Assembly (NCBI RefSeq): GCF_021404405.1
Contig: NZ_JABFTV010000015.1
Coordinates: 1 to 64,000, forward strand
DNA: 64,000 nt
Source: Billgrantia aerodenitrificans
GTDB taxonomy: Bacteria > Pseudomonadota > Gammaproteobacteria > Pseudomonadales > Halomonadaceae
Direction of reading: 5' to 3'
A program made the position numbers and the translations under genes. A model generated the notes under the pieces. It saw only the letters and a list, made by a program, of their open reading frames with translations, ran no database searches and was not told where the DNA came from. This document shows, piece after piece, positions 28,927 through 41,196 of this stretch (position 1 is the stretch's first letter; each line of letters starts with the position of its first letter).

Positions 28927-30525
28927 TCAGAACTGCAGGCCCAGCGCAAAGCCGCCAAGCAGATAGCAGAACAGCGTGATCAACACGATCCCGACGATGT
29001 TGAGGACGACCCCACCCCGGGCCATCTGACCGATGCTGACCGCGCCGGTGCCGAACACGATAGCATTGGGTGGCGTGCCGACCGGCAGCATGAAGGCGCA
29101 GGTCGCGGCGAAGGCCGCCGGGATCAGCAGCGTCATCGAGTCGGTGCCGATGCCCACCGCCACACCGCCGAGCACGGGGATGAAGGTCGCGGCCGTGGCC
29201 GTGTTGCTGGTCACTTCCGTGAGGAACAGCACGATGGTGGCCACGGCAGCCACCAGCAGCAGGATTGGCAGCACCCCAAGTCCGGTGATCTGCTGACCGA
29301 ACCAGCTGTCCAGGCCGGTGCCTGCCACGGCGCCGGCGAGGCTCAGGCCACCACCGAACAGCAGCAGCACCCCCCAGGGCAGCCCATCCTCGGCATCCTT
29401 CCAGTTCAGCACCATCTCGTTGCGACCTCGCGCCGGCAGCACGAACAGCGCAATCCCGGCGGCAACGGCGATGGCGGTATCGTCGAGATTACCCAGCGGC
29501 CCCAGCCACTGCCCCACCCCCGGGATGTTGCCGAGAACACCGGGCACCACCCACAGGAACGCCGCCGAGCCGAACACCAGCAGTACCATCTTCTCGCCCT
29601 GGGTGAGCGAACCGAGCTTGCGGACCTCCCCTTCGATCATCTCCTGGCCGCCGGGAATCTCCTCGACCTTGAACGGGTAGAGTACTCGGGTCATCAGTAC
29701 CCAGCCCACCAGGATGAAGGTGAAGGCCAGCGGCACGCCGAGCATCATCCAGTCGAGAAAACCGATGTTGCGGCCCAGCTCGTCGGCGGCGTAGCCAGCG
29801 ACGATGGCGTTGGGCGGGCTGCCGAGCAGGGTGCCGAGACCGCCCATGCTGGCCGACCAGGCGATGGCCAGCAGCAGGCAGAGGCCGAAGCGCTTGATGT
29901 TCTCGTCGGCGATGAAGTCGACGTGGCCGGCCCGGTGATGATCGTGGCCGGCGGTGACCGTCTCGGTGGATTCACCGCTGCGTTCCGCCACCAGGGCCAG
30001 CACGGAGAGCCCGATCGGCAGCATCATCAGGGTCGTCGCGGTATTCGAGACCCACATCGACAGGAATCCCGTGGCCAGCATCATGCCGAGCACGATCCGA
30101 TGCGGCGAGACCCCGACCCGGGCCAGGGTCAGCAGCGCGATGCGCCGGTGCAGGTTCCACTTCTCCATGGCGATGGCGATCAGGAAGCCACCGAGGAACA
30201 GAAACACGATGGAGCTGGCATAGGGCGCCGTGGCCTGGGCCACGGTACGCTCCGTCAGCATCGGGATCAGCACGATCGGCAGCAGGGCGGTGGCCGAGAG
30301 CGGGATAGCCTCGGTCATCCACCATACCGCCATCAGGGCGCCGATCGTCGCCACCCAGCGTGCATCCGGCGACAGCCCTTCGGCCTGGCCCATGGCAAGC
30401 CAGACGATCAGTGCCACCAGCAACCCGAAGGCACGCAGCCCCCATATCAGTCTGGCGGAACGCCCGCCGGCCTCTTCGCCTCCCGGCGCCTCGCCCTGTG
30501 TCTGCTCGTGGGGTTGCTTGTCCAT
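28927..30525 (-). CDS. SLC13/DASS family dicarboxylate:sodium symporter
   Basis: The 532-residue protein has an N-terminal hydrophilic tail of about 25 residues, then 11-12 membrane helices. DASS signatures are visible: WVSNTATTLMMLPIG near residue 162, and TEVTSNTATAATFIPVLGGV near 440. The two SNT motifs bind sodium and substrate in VcINDY-type transporters. A His-rich charged loop (TVTAGHDHHRAGH, about 190-202) is an unusual insertion. The likely substrates are succinate, malate or fumarate, which would suit the nearby malic enzyme and PDH genes. Confidence 0.85.
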   Translation of the reverse strand: MDKQPHEQTQGEAPGGEEAGGRSARLIWGLRAFGLLVALIVWLAMGQAEGLSPDARWVATIGALMAVWWMTEAIPLSATALLPIVLIPMLTERTVAQATAPYASSIVFLFLGGFLIAIAMEKWNLHRRIALLTLARVGVSPHRIVLGMMLATGFLSMWVSNTATTLMMLPIGLSVLALVAERSGESTETVTAGHDHHRAGHVDFIADENIKRFGLCLLLAIAWSASMGGLGTLLGSPPNAIVAGYAADELGRNIGFLDWMMLGVPLAFTFILVGWVLMTRVLYPFKVEEIPGGQEMIEGEVRKLGSLTQGEKMVLLVFGSAAFLWVVPGVLGNIPGVGQWLGPLGNLDDTAIAVAAGIALFVLPARGRNEMVLNWKDAEDGLPWGVLLLFGGGLSLAGAVAGTGLDSWFGQQITGLGVLPILLLVAAVATIVLFLTEVTSNTATAATFIPVLGGVAVGIGTDSMTLLIPAAFAATCAFMLPVGTPPNAIVFGTGAVSIGQMARGGVVLNIVGIVLITLFCYLLGGFALGLQF

Positions 30526-30628
30526 TTGTCGGTCTCTCCATTACTTGCTTTACAGTCCTGGTCAGCGAGCGGCGGCCTGCCGGACCTCCATATGATGGCT
30601 CCGACAGCAGCCGCCCGCTGGCGTTCGT

Positions 30629-32737
30629 CTATCGCTTCTTCTGCGGTGGCAGATCGGTACACACCCCCTCGAACAGTTCGGCGGCCATACCGACCGACTC
30701 ACCCAGGGTCGGGTGAGGATGGATGGTCTTGCCGATGTCGACCGGGTCGCAGCCCATCTCGATGGCCAGGCACAGCTCGCTGATCAGATCCCCCGCCTGG
30801 GTACCGACGATGGCGCCGCCGATGATGCGATGGGTCTCCTCGTCGAAGATCAGCTTGGTGAACCCTTCGTCACGACCGTTGGCGATGGCCCGACCGGAGG
30901 CGGCCCAGGGGAAGACCGCCTTGCCGTACTTGATGCCCTCGGCCTTGCACTCGGCCTCGGTCTTGCCGGCCCAGGCGACTTCCGGGTCGGTGTAGGCCAC
31001 CGAGGGTATCTGCCGGGCATCGAAGAAGCTCTTGTGGCCGGCAGCGGCCTCCGCCGCGACATGCGCCTCGTGCACCGCCTTGTGAGCCAGCATCGGCTGA
31101 CCGACGATGTCGCCGATGGCGAAGATGTGCCCGACGTTGGTCCGCATCTGTTTGTCGGTGGCGATGAAACCACGTTCGTCGACCGCCACGCCAGCGTTCT
31201 CGGCACCGATCTTGTGGCCGTTGGGGCTGCGACCGACCGCTTGCAGAATCATGTCGTACAGCTGCGGTTCGGCGGGAGCGCCCTCGCCCTCGAAGCTGAC
31301 CTTGAGGCCGTTCTTCTGCGCCTTCACCGCGGTGGTTCGGGTCTTGAGCATCACCTTGTCGAAGCGCGGCTGATTGACCTTCTCCCACACCTTGACCAGG
31401 TCGCGGTCGGCGCCGGCCATCAGCCCGTCGAGCATCTCGACCACGTCGATGCGCGTGCCCAGGGTGGAGTAGACCGTAGCCATCTCCAGGCCGATGATGC
31501 CGCCGCCGATGACCAGCATGCGCTTGGGAATGGTGGTCAGCTTCAGCGCCCCGGTGGAGTCGACCACCCGGGAGTCGTCGGGGATGAAAGGCAGTTTCAC
31601 CGACTGCGAACCGGCGGCGATGATGCACTTGCCGAACTTGATCACCTGCTTGGCGCCGGTCGGCTCCTGGCCGTCGCCGCCGGTCAGGGCGACTTCCAGG
31701 TGATGCGGGTCGAGGAAGGTCCCGACCCCGCGCACGACCTCGACCTTGCGCGCCTTGGCCATGCCGGCCAGTCCCCCGGTGAGCTTGCCGACGACCTTCT
31801 CCTTCCAGCCGCGCAGCTTGTCGAGATCGATCTTCGGCTTGCCGAAGGCGATACCATGATCGGCCATGGCGTTGGCCGCATCGGTGACCGCCGCCACATG
31901 CAGCAGCGCCTTGGAGGGGATACAGCCGACGTTCAGACACACCCCGCCGAGGCTGCCATAGCGTTCCACCAGCACGGTCTTCATTCCCAGATCGGCGGCC
32001 CGGAAGGCGGCCGAGTAGCCGCCCGGCCCGGCACCGAGCACCAGCATCTCGCACTCGAGATCGGCGCCGCCGGCATAGCTGGCCGCCGTGGGGGCGGGCA
32101 CGGCCGCCGGCGGCTCCGCTGCCTGTGCGGCCGCAGGTGTGGCTGCGTGGGCCGCCCCTTCCGCCTCCAGCATCAGGATCGGCGTGCCTTGCGAAACCCT
32201 GTCGCCCACCGCCACCAGCACCTCGGCGACCCTGCCGGCCTTGGGCGCTGGCACGTCCATGGAGGCCTTGTCGGACTCCAGGGTGATCAGCGAATCCTCG
32301 GCGCGGATCGTATCGCCGGGGCGTACCAGCACCTCGATCACCGGGACGTCATCGAAATCGCCGATGTCCGGCACCCGCACCTCTTCCAGCCCGCCGCCGC
32401 CATAACCACCGCCGGCATCGCCGGGCGCCGGTGAACCGACCCCTTGCTCATGCACTACCGGCTGCGGTTCGCGGTCCATCACCCGGGAGCCCGTCTCGGC
32501 CGGCTCCAGCATCAGGATGAGCGAGCCCTCGGAGACCGTGTCGCCCTCCTTGACCTTGAGCGCTGCGACCGTACCCGACACCGGGGAGGGCACGTCCATG
32601 GAGGCCTTGTCGGTCTCCAGGGTGATCAGCGGGGTTTCGATGTCGATGGCATCGCCCGGCTTGACCAGCACCTCGATGATCTCGACGTCCTTGAAATCGC
32701 CGATATCGGGCACCTTGACTTCGATTGCATTGGCCAT
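30629..32737 (-). CDS. lpdA: Dihydrolipoyl dehydrogenase (PDH E3) with two N-terminal lipoyl domains
   Basis: The 702-residue E3 subunit reoxidises dihydrolipoamide using NAD+. Two lipoyl domains come first, with lipoylation sites ETDKASMDV (Lys44) and ESDKASMDV (Lys157), each followed by a Gly/Pro/Ala-rich linker. The flavoprotein core starts near 228 (LVLGAGPGGYSAA) and has the redox disulfide CLNVGCIPSK (Cys267/Cys272). The C-terminal interface motif ends in HPHPTLGES with the catalytic His. One lipoyl domain on E3 is known in Neisseria and Ralstonia PDH; two are uncommon. The gene follows aceF after 12 nt with a GAGGAG ribosome binding site. Confidence 0.93.
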   Translation of the reverse strand: MANAIEVKVPDIGDFKDVEIIEVLVKPGDAIDIETPLITLETDKASMDVPSPVSGTVAALKVKEGDTVSEGSLILMLEPAETGSRVMDREPQPVVHEQGVGSPAPGDAGGGYGGGGLEEVRVPDIGDFDDVPVIEVLVRPGDTIRAEDSLITLESDKASMDVPAPKAGRVAEVLVAVGDRVSQGTPILMLEAEGAAHAATPAAAQAAEPPAAVPAPTAASYAGGADLECEMLVLGAGPGGYSAAFRAADLGMKTVLVERYGSLGGVCLNVGCIPSKALLHVAAVTDAANAMADHGIAFGKPKIDLDKLRGWKEKVVGKLTGGLAGMAKARKVEVVRGVGTFLDPHHLEVALTGGDGQEPTGAKQVIKFGKCIIAAGSQSVKLPFIPDDSRVVDSTGALKLTTIPKRMLVIGGGIIGLEMATVYSTLGTRIDVVEMLDGLMAGADRDLVKVWEKVNQPRFDKVMLKTRTTAVKAQKNGLKVSFEGEGAPAEPQLYDMILQAVGRSPNGHKIGAENAGVAVDERGFIATDKQMRTNVGHIFAIGDIVGQPMLAHKAVHEAHVAAEAAAGHKSFFDARQIPSVAYTDPEVAWAGKTEAECKAEGIKYGKAVFPWAASGRAIANGRDEGFTKLIFDEETHRIIGGAIVGTQAGDLISELCLAIEMGCDPVDIGKTIHPHPTLGESVGMAAELFEGVCTDLPPQKKR

Positions 32738-32749
32738 GTCGTCGACTCC

Positions 32750-34066
32750 TCACATGATGATGCGCCGCATGTCGGCGAGCAGGTTGGCGAAATGGACGTT
32801 GAAGCGGGCCGCGGCGGCGCCGTCGATCACCCGGTGATCCCAGGAGAGCGACAGCGGCAGCATGTAGCGCCACTCCGAGTGCTTGCCGTCCGGCGAGACC
32901 TGCTTCCAGAAGGAGCGACACACGCCCATGATGGCCACCTCGGGGGCGTTGATGATGGGCGTGAAATAGAGCCCGCCGATGCCGCCGAGGGAGGAGATGG
33001 TGAAACAGCCGCCCTGCATCTGATCGGGCTTGAGCTTGCCGTCGCGGGCCAGCTTGGCCAGCGCCCCCATTTCCTGGGCGATCTCGACCACGCCCTTCTT
33101 GTCCGCGTCACGGATCACCGGCACCACCAGGCCGTTGGGCGTATCGGCGGCGAAGCCGATATGGTAGTAGCGCTTGAGGATCAGCTGGTCGCCGTCCAGC
33201 GAGGCATTGAACTCGGGGAACTGCTTCAAGGTGGCGACCGCGGCCTTGATCATGAACGCCAGCATGCTGACCTTGGCGCCCGACTTCTCGTTGTCCTTGT
33301 TGAACTGCACCCGGAAGGCTTCAAGTTCGGTGATATCGGCCTCGTCGTGGTTGGTGACATGGGGAATCTGCACCCAGTTGCGGTGCAGGTTGGCGCCGGA
33401 GATCTTCTTGATACGCGACAGCGGCTGGGTCTCCACCGGGCCGAACTTGCTGAAGTCCACCTGGGGCCAGGGCAGCAGATCCAGCCCCCCGCCGCCGGCT
33501 GGAGCGCCGGTTGAAGTGCTAGCCGCCGCCGAGGCACCGCCCCCAGAGAAGTTGTGGACAGCGAAGTTGCGGATGTCCTCCTGAGTCACCCTCCCCTTGA
33601 GGCCGGTCGCCGGCACGCGGGTCAGGTCCACCTCCAGCTCGCGTGCCAGGCGGCGCGCAGAGGGGCTGGCGTGGACCCTGCTGAAATCCGCGATCGGACC
33701 GCTCGGCGCTGCGGTAGCGGTCGCCGTAGATGAAGCAGCCGGAGCAGCGGCCGCTGCCGCTGGCTGCCCTTCGCTGCCGCCGGGCGCCGCTGGCTTTTCA
33801 TCCGCCCCGCTCGGTGCCGCCGCCCCCGCTTCGCTCTCCAGCAGCAGCACCAGGCTGCCCTCGGAGACCGTGTCGCCGAGCTTGACCTTGAGCTCCTTGA
33901 CCGTGCCCGCCGCTGGTGCCGGCACGTCCATCGAAGCCTTGTCCGATTCCACGGTGATCAGCGGGTCCTCGACCTGGATCATGTCGCCGGCCTGGACGTG
34001 GATTTCGATGATCGGGACATCGGTGTAATCGCCGATGTCCGGTACCTTGATCTCTTGAATGGCCAC
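32750..34066 (-). CDS. aceF: PDH E2, dihydrolipoyllysine acetyltransferase
   Basis: The 438-residue E2 core protein carries one lipoyl domain (ESDKASMDV, Lys43) and a long Ala/Gly/Pro/Ser/Thr-rich linker. A peripheral subunit-binding domain follows (ASPSARRLARELEVDL to GRVTQEDIRNF, about 133-170), then the acetyltransferase domain with the active-site motif DHRVIDGA near 412. E. coli E2 has three lipoyl domains, so this is a short version. The start is GTG at 34066, where AAGGAG lies 7 nt upstream and the family N-terminus AIQEIKVPDIGD begins; longer frames run into aceE. It sits between aceE and lpdA in one operon. Confidence 0.93.
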   Translation of the reverse strand: MAIQEIKVPDIGDYTDVPIIEIHVQAGDMIQVEDPLITVESDKASMDVPAPAAGTVKELKVKLGDTVSEGSLVLLLESEAGAAAPSGADEKPAAPGGSEGQPAAAAAAPAASSTATATAAPSGPIADFSRVHASPSARRLARELEVDLTRVPATGLKGRVTQEDIRNFAVHNFSGGGASAAASTSTGAPAGGGGLDLLPWPQVDFSKFGPVETQPLSRIKKISGANLHRNWVQIPHVTNHDEADITELEAFRVQFNKDNEKSGAKVSMLAFMIKAAVATLKQFPEFNASLDGDQLILKRYYHIGFAADTPNGLVVPVIRDADKKGVVEIAQEMGALAKLARDGKLKPDQMQGGCFTISSLGGIGGLYFTPIINAPEVAIMGVCRSFWKQVSPDGKHSEWRYMLPLSLSWDHRVIDGAAAARFNVHFANLLADMRRIIM

Positions 34067-34083
34067 TGTTGTTCTCCTTCGGC

Positions 34084-36753
34084 TCAGGCGTACAGGGGGT
34101 TGGGCTTTTCGGGGTCGATGCCGTACTTGGCGATGGCATCGCGCACCTTGGCGCTCTTGAGCTTGCCCTCGTCGACCAGGGCCTGCAGCGCGGTCAGGAC
34201 GACGTAGTGCCGATCCACCTCGAAATGGCGGCGCAGCGCCTCGCGGCTGTCGGAACGACCGAAGCCGTCGGTACCCAGCACCTCGTAGCGCCGCGGCACG
34301 AAAGGCCGGATCTGTTCGGCGAACATGCGGATGTAGTCGGTCGAGGCGATCACCGGCCCTTCGGTGCCTTCCAGGCACTGCTCGACATAGCTCTTGCGCG
34401 GTGTCTCGCCTGGGTGCAGCCGGTTCCAGCGCTTGACCGCATGGCCGTCGCGGGCCAGCTCGTTGAAGCTCGGGCAGCTCCAGACGTCGGCCGCTACGCC
34501 CCAGTCGTCGCGCAGCAGCTCCACCGCGGCAATCACCTCGTTGAGGATGCTGCCGCAGCCCAGCAGCTGCACCCGCGGCGCCTTGGCCTTGCCCTCGGCC
34601 TGGCTGAACCGGTACATGCCCTTGATGATGCCCTCTTCGGCGCCTTCGGGCAGAGCCGGATGGTGGTAGTTCTCGTTCATAGTGGTGATGTAGTAGAAGA
34701 CGTCCTGCTGCTCTTCGTACATGCGCTTGAGGCCATCGCGCACGATCACCGCCACTTCGTAGTGGAAGGTCGGGTCATAGGCCATGCAATTGGGGATGAA
34801 CTGGGCGAACAGCTGGCTGTGGCCGTCCTGGTGCTGCAGCCCCTCGCCGTTCAGGGTGGTGCGCCCCGAGGTGCCGCCGATCAGGAACCCCCGCGCCAGC
34901 ATGTCGCCGGCCGCCCAGGCCAGGTCGCCGACGCGCTGGAAGCCGAACATGGAGTAGTAGATGTAGAACGGGATCATGGTGACCCCGTGGTTGCTGTACG
35001 AGGTGGCGGCGGCGATCCACGACGACATGGCCCCGTCCTCGTTGATGCCCTCCTGCAGGATCTGCCCCTTCTGGTCCTCGCGGTAAGGCATGATCTCCTC
35101 GGCGTCCATGGGCACGTATTTCTGCCCTTCCGGCGCGTAGATGCCGATCTGCCGGAACATGCCTTCCATGCCGAAGGTGCGCGACTCGTCGGCAACGATC
35201 GGGGTCAACCGCGGCCCCAGGGTCTTGTCCCGGGCCAGGGAGACCATGATGCGCACCATGGCCATGGTGGTGGACATGGTGCGCTCGCCGGTGTCCGCCA
35301 GCACCTGCTTGAACATCTCCAGAGGCGGCGCCTCGAGCCGGTCGCCGTTGCGCTGACGCTGGGGCAGGTAGCCTCCCAGGGCCTGGCGCTGAGCGTGCAG
35401 GAACTGCATCTCGGCGCTCTCTTCCGGCGGCTTGATGAAGGCTGCCGCGGTGACCTGTTCGTCGCTGAAGGGCAGATCGAAGCGCTTCTGGAAGTAGCGC
35501 AGGTTGTCCTCACCCAGCTTCTTCTTCTGGTGGGTGATGTTCTGGCCCTCGCCGCCCTCGCCCATACCGTAGCCCTTGACGGTCTTCATCAGCAGCACCG
35601 AGGGCTTGTCCTTGGTGTTGACCGCGGCGTGATAGGCGGCGTAGACCTTCTGCGGGTCGTGGCCGCCGCGGATCAGCTTGTAGTAGATGTCGTCGTCCGA
35701 CAGGTGGGCGACCATCTCCTTGAGCTCCGGGTACTTGCCGAAGAAGTGCTCGCGGATGTAGCCGCCGCCCTTGACCTTGAAGTTCTGGTACTCGCCGTCG
35801 ACGCACTCCTCCATGCGCTTGCGCAGCAGGCCCTGGGTGTCCTTGGCCAGCAGCTCGTCCCAGCCCGAGCCCCACAGGCACTTGATGACGTTCCAGCCCG
35901 CCCCGCGGAAGTTGCCCTCCAGCTCCTGGACGATCTTGCCGTTGCCCCGCACTGGACCGTCCAGGCGCTGCAGGTTGCAGTTGATCACGAAGATCAGATT
36001 GTCCAGCTTCTCGCGGCTGGCCAGGGCGATGGCCCCCTGGGACTGGGGCTCGTCCATCTCGCCGTCGCCGAGGAAGGCCCACACCTTGCGCCCCTCGGTG
36101 TCGGCCAGCCCGCGGTTCTGGAGATACTTCATGAAGCGGGCCTGATAGATGGCCATGATCGGCCCCAGTCCCATGGAGACGGTGGAAACCTGCCAGAAGT
36201 CCGGCATCAGGTAAGGATGGGGGTAGGAGGAGATTCCCTTGCCGTCCACCTCCAGGCGGAAGTTCTCCAGCTGCTCCTCGGAGAGCCGCCCTTCCAGGAA
36301 CGCCCGCGCATAGATGCCCGGAGCGCAATGGCCCTGCACGTAGATGATGTCACCGCCGTGGCCGTCGCTGGGGGCCTGCCAGAAATGGTTGAAACCCACC
36401 TCGTACATCACTGCCGAAGACTGGTAGCTGGCGATATGCCCGCCGGGTTCGGCGGGTTTCTTGTTGGCGCGTACGACCATGGCCATGGCGTTCCAGCGCA
36501 GATAGGCGATCAGCCGCTGCAGCAGGGCCGCGTCGCCGGGCAGCTTGGCCTCCTTGTGGGGCGGGATGGTGTTCACATAGGGCGTGCGGGTGGTGTCCGG
36601 CGCCTCGGCCCCGGTGCGGTAGGCCTCCTCCACCGCCTTGTGCAGCAGGTAGGTGGCCCGCTCGGGGCCCACCCGTTCCACCACCACGTCGACGGCTTCC
36701 TGCCACTCCCGGGTTTCCTGGGGATCGAAGTCGTTGTAATCATCGAAAGCCAT
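34084..36753 (-). CDS. aceE: PDH E1, homodimeric pyruvate dehydrogenase
   Basis: The 889-residue thiamine diphosphate enzyme decarboxylates pyruvate and acetylates E2. The sequence follows E. coli AceE throughout: SSYPHPYLMPDFWQVSTVSM near 185, and the ThDP motif GDGEMDEPQSQGAI to INCNLQRLDGPVRGN near 230-270. It is the first subunit gene of the aceE-aceF-lpdA series and lies 52 nt downstream of maeB. No PdhR palindrome was seen just upstream, so transcription may start before maeB. Confidence 0.96.
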   Translation of the reverse strand: MAFDDYNDFDPQETREWQEAVDVVVERVGPERATYLLHKAVEEAYRTGAEAPDTTRTPYVNTIPPHKEAKLPGDAALLQRLIAYLRWNAMAMVVRANKKPAEPGGHIASYQSSAVMYEVGFNHFWQAPSDGHGGDIIYVQGHCAPGIYARAFLEGRLSEEQLENFRLEVDGKGISSYPHPYLMPDFWQVSTVSMGLGPIMAIYQARFMKYLQNRGLADTEGRKVWAFLGDGEMDEPQSQGAIALASREKLDNLIFVINCNLQRLDGPVRGNGKIVQELEGNFRGAGWNVIKCLWGSGWDELLAKDTQGLLRKRMEECVDGEYQNFKVKGGGYIREHFFGKYPELKEMVAHLSDDDIYYKLIRGGHDPQKVYAAYHAAVNTKDKPSVLLMKTVKGYGMGEGGEGQNITHQKKKLGEDNLRYFQKRFDLPFSDEQVTAAAFIKPPEESAEMQFLHAQRQALGGYLPQRQRNGDRLEAPPLEMFKQVLADTGERTMSTTMAMVRIMVSLARDKTLGPRLTPIVADESRTFGMEGMFRQIGIYAPEGQKYVPMDAEEIMPYREDQKGQILQEGINEDGAMSSWIAAATSYSNHGVTMIPFYIYYSMFGFQRVGDLAWAAGDMLARGFLIGGTSGRTTLNGEGLQHQDGHSQLFAQFIPNCMAYDPTFHYEVAVIVRDGLKRMYEEQQDVFYYITTMNENYHHPALPEGAEEGIIKGMYRFSQAEGKAKAPRVQLLGCGSILNEVIAAVELLRDDWGVAADVWSCPSFNELARDGHAVKRWNRLHPGETPRKSYVEQCLEGTEGPVIASTDYIRMFAEQIRPFVPRRYEVLGTDGFGRSDSREALRRHFEVDRHYVVLTALQALVDEGKLKSAKVRDAIAKYGIDPEKPNPLYA

Positions 36754-36805
36754 GGGGCGTCTCCCTTGATCGTTGGCTCGGGCTTGTTGTTGTTGGTGTT
36801 CGCTG

Positions 36806-39076
<2,271 letters not shown>

Positions 39077-39286
39077 GTGCTTCGCCTCTTCTCGCTTCAC
39101 ACTTCGCGGCGATAGAGGAGTCGATGATCGCGTTGCCGATCGCCTTCTCGAACTGTTGCCAGGCCGGTTCCGCTGGCCACACCACAATTCCCTCTACGCC
39201 GCACTCAGCTCGTCATGTCGTGCCCACTTGTCATTGTAGGAGCCGCGCGTCTCATGGGGCGCAGTCTGCATTCAGCAACCAATGCG

Positions 39287-39315
39287 CCTAAATGAGTGAA
39301 AGAAAAGGCTTTCAA
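39287..39315 (-). promoter_or_regulatory. Possible promoter of the maeB-PDH operon
   Basis: Minus-strand -35 TTGAAA (39315-39310), 17-nt spacer, -10 TTTAGG (39292-39287). A predicted start near 39280 gives a leader of about 200 nt. The sequence ATTGGT follows at about 39282-39277, one half of a PdhR operator, without a matching second half. Confidence 0.35.
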
Positions 39316-39568
39316 TCGCTTAGCGAACCGCTATGCGACTTTGGTCGCAGCAACGACGACTCAGGTTTGACTGGATATGTGCACAATCGGCGAATTCGGC
39401 ATACGAAGTTCCGCACAGCAACGCAAGCGACTGCCTTGCCTACGAATTATCCTCGCGAAAGGAACCGGCAGCGGTAGCAGGCGCACCATGCCTCGTGCGC
39501 ATTCCCGCACAGGCAGCCTGCGCCCCGGCCCCTTGTGCCCCCGTCCCTCGTGTTCCCCACCATAGCAG

Positions 39569-39600
39569 CAGGCCCCGCACGGCGAAGCCGGCGGGGCCTG
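39569..39600 (-). terminator. Hairpin terminator-like element after metK
   Basis: CAGGCCCCGC (39569-39578) pairs with GCGGGGCCTG (39591-39600). Inside, CGGC/GCCG closes on a GAA loop, giving 14 bp with one bulged base. It begins 23 nt past the metK stop. No T-run follows on the minus strand. Confidence 0.5.
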
Positions 39601-39623
39601 TCATTTCGAGCTTGGGCGAGTGC

Positions 39624-40844
<1,221 letters not shown>

Positions 40845-40863
40845 GCGTGTCGACCCTTCTATG

Positions 40864-40926
40864 TATCGGCAAGCTTTAATATCGATAAGCTTTAGTATGG
40901 CAAGCGCTAGTATCGGCAAGGCGCGG
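40864..40926. repeat. Four degenerate 16-bp tandem repeats in the metK leader
   Basis: Units are TATCGGCAAGCTTTAA (40864-40879), TATCGATAAGCTTTAG (40880-40895), TATGGCAAGCGCTAG (40896-40910) and TATCGGCAAGGCGCGG (40911-40926). They lie 20-82 nt upstream of the metK start codon and would be transcribed as leader RNA if the promoter is further up. Function unknown. Confidence 0.75.
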
Positions 40927-41048
40927 CGGTGCGTCGAAGCAGGGTGACGACACCTCATGCTGCATGATGCCTGGCTTCCTGCCTGGCGAGCCTGCAGCGC
41001 TGTGAGCACCCGAGTTTACATGCTGCCACCCGGGCTGGCACCCGTCAT

Positions 41049-41077
41049 TTGATGACCGGCGGCAAGTCGGCGACAAT
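41049..41077 (+). promoter_or_regulatory. Putative sigma-70 promoter for tkt
   Basis: -35 TTGATG (41049-41054), 17-nt spacer, -10 GACAAT (41072-41077). Each hexamer matches four of six consensus bases. The predicted start is about 110 nt upstream of the tkt ATG. Confidence 0.45.
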
Positions 41078-41196
41078 AGGCGGCCGAATTCGACCGCGCC
41101 GTGCCTTCCTGCGGCGCCCAGCCAGAACGCTATCGGCAGGCCCGGCAGGCCGCCGTTGACTTGCCCCATTCTGCCGCAGGCGAGGAGCTTACCCAA

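Larger units (their letters stand above)
39077..39623. other. 547-nt region between maeB and metK
   Basis: This lies upstream of maeB and downstream of metK, both leftward. It contains a possible maeB promoter (39287-39315) with a single PdhR-like half site ATTGGT just downstream, and a strong hairpin after metK (39569-39600). Short open frames here have no ribosome binding sites or recognisable content. No RNA gene was recognised. Confidence 0.5.
40845..41196. other. Divergent control region metK / tkt
   Basis: The 352-nt gap contains the metK leader repeats (40864-40926) and a rightward promoter for tkt (41049-41077). No known SAM riboswitch class was recognised in the metK leader by eye; a covariance-model search would settle it. 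Confidence 0.5.

Noticed and set aside
28750-30783. 677-codon antisense frame over the SLC13 transporter
   Set aside because: His/Gln/Arg-rich shadow of a membrane protein gene.
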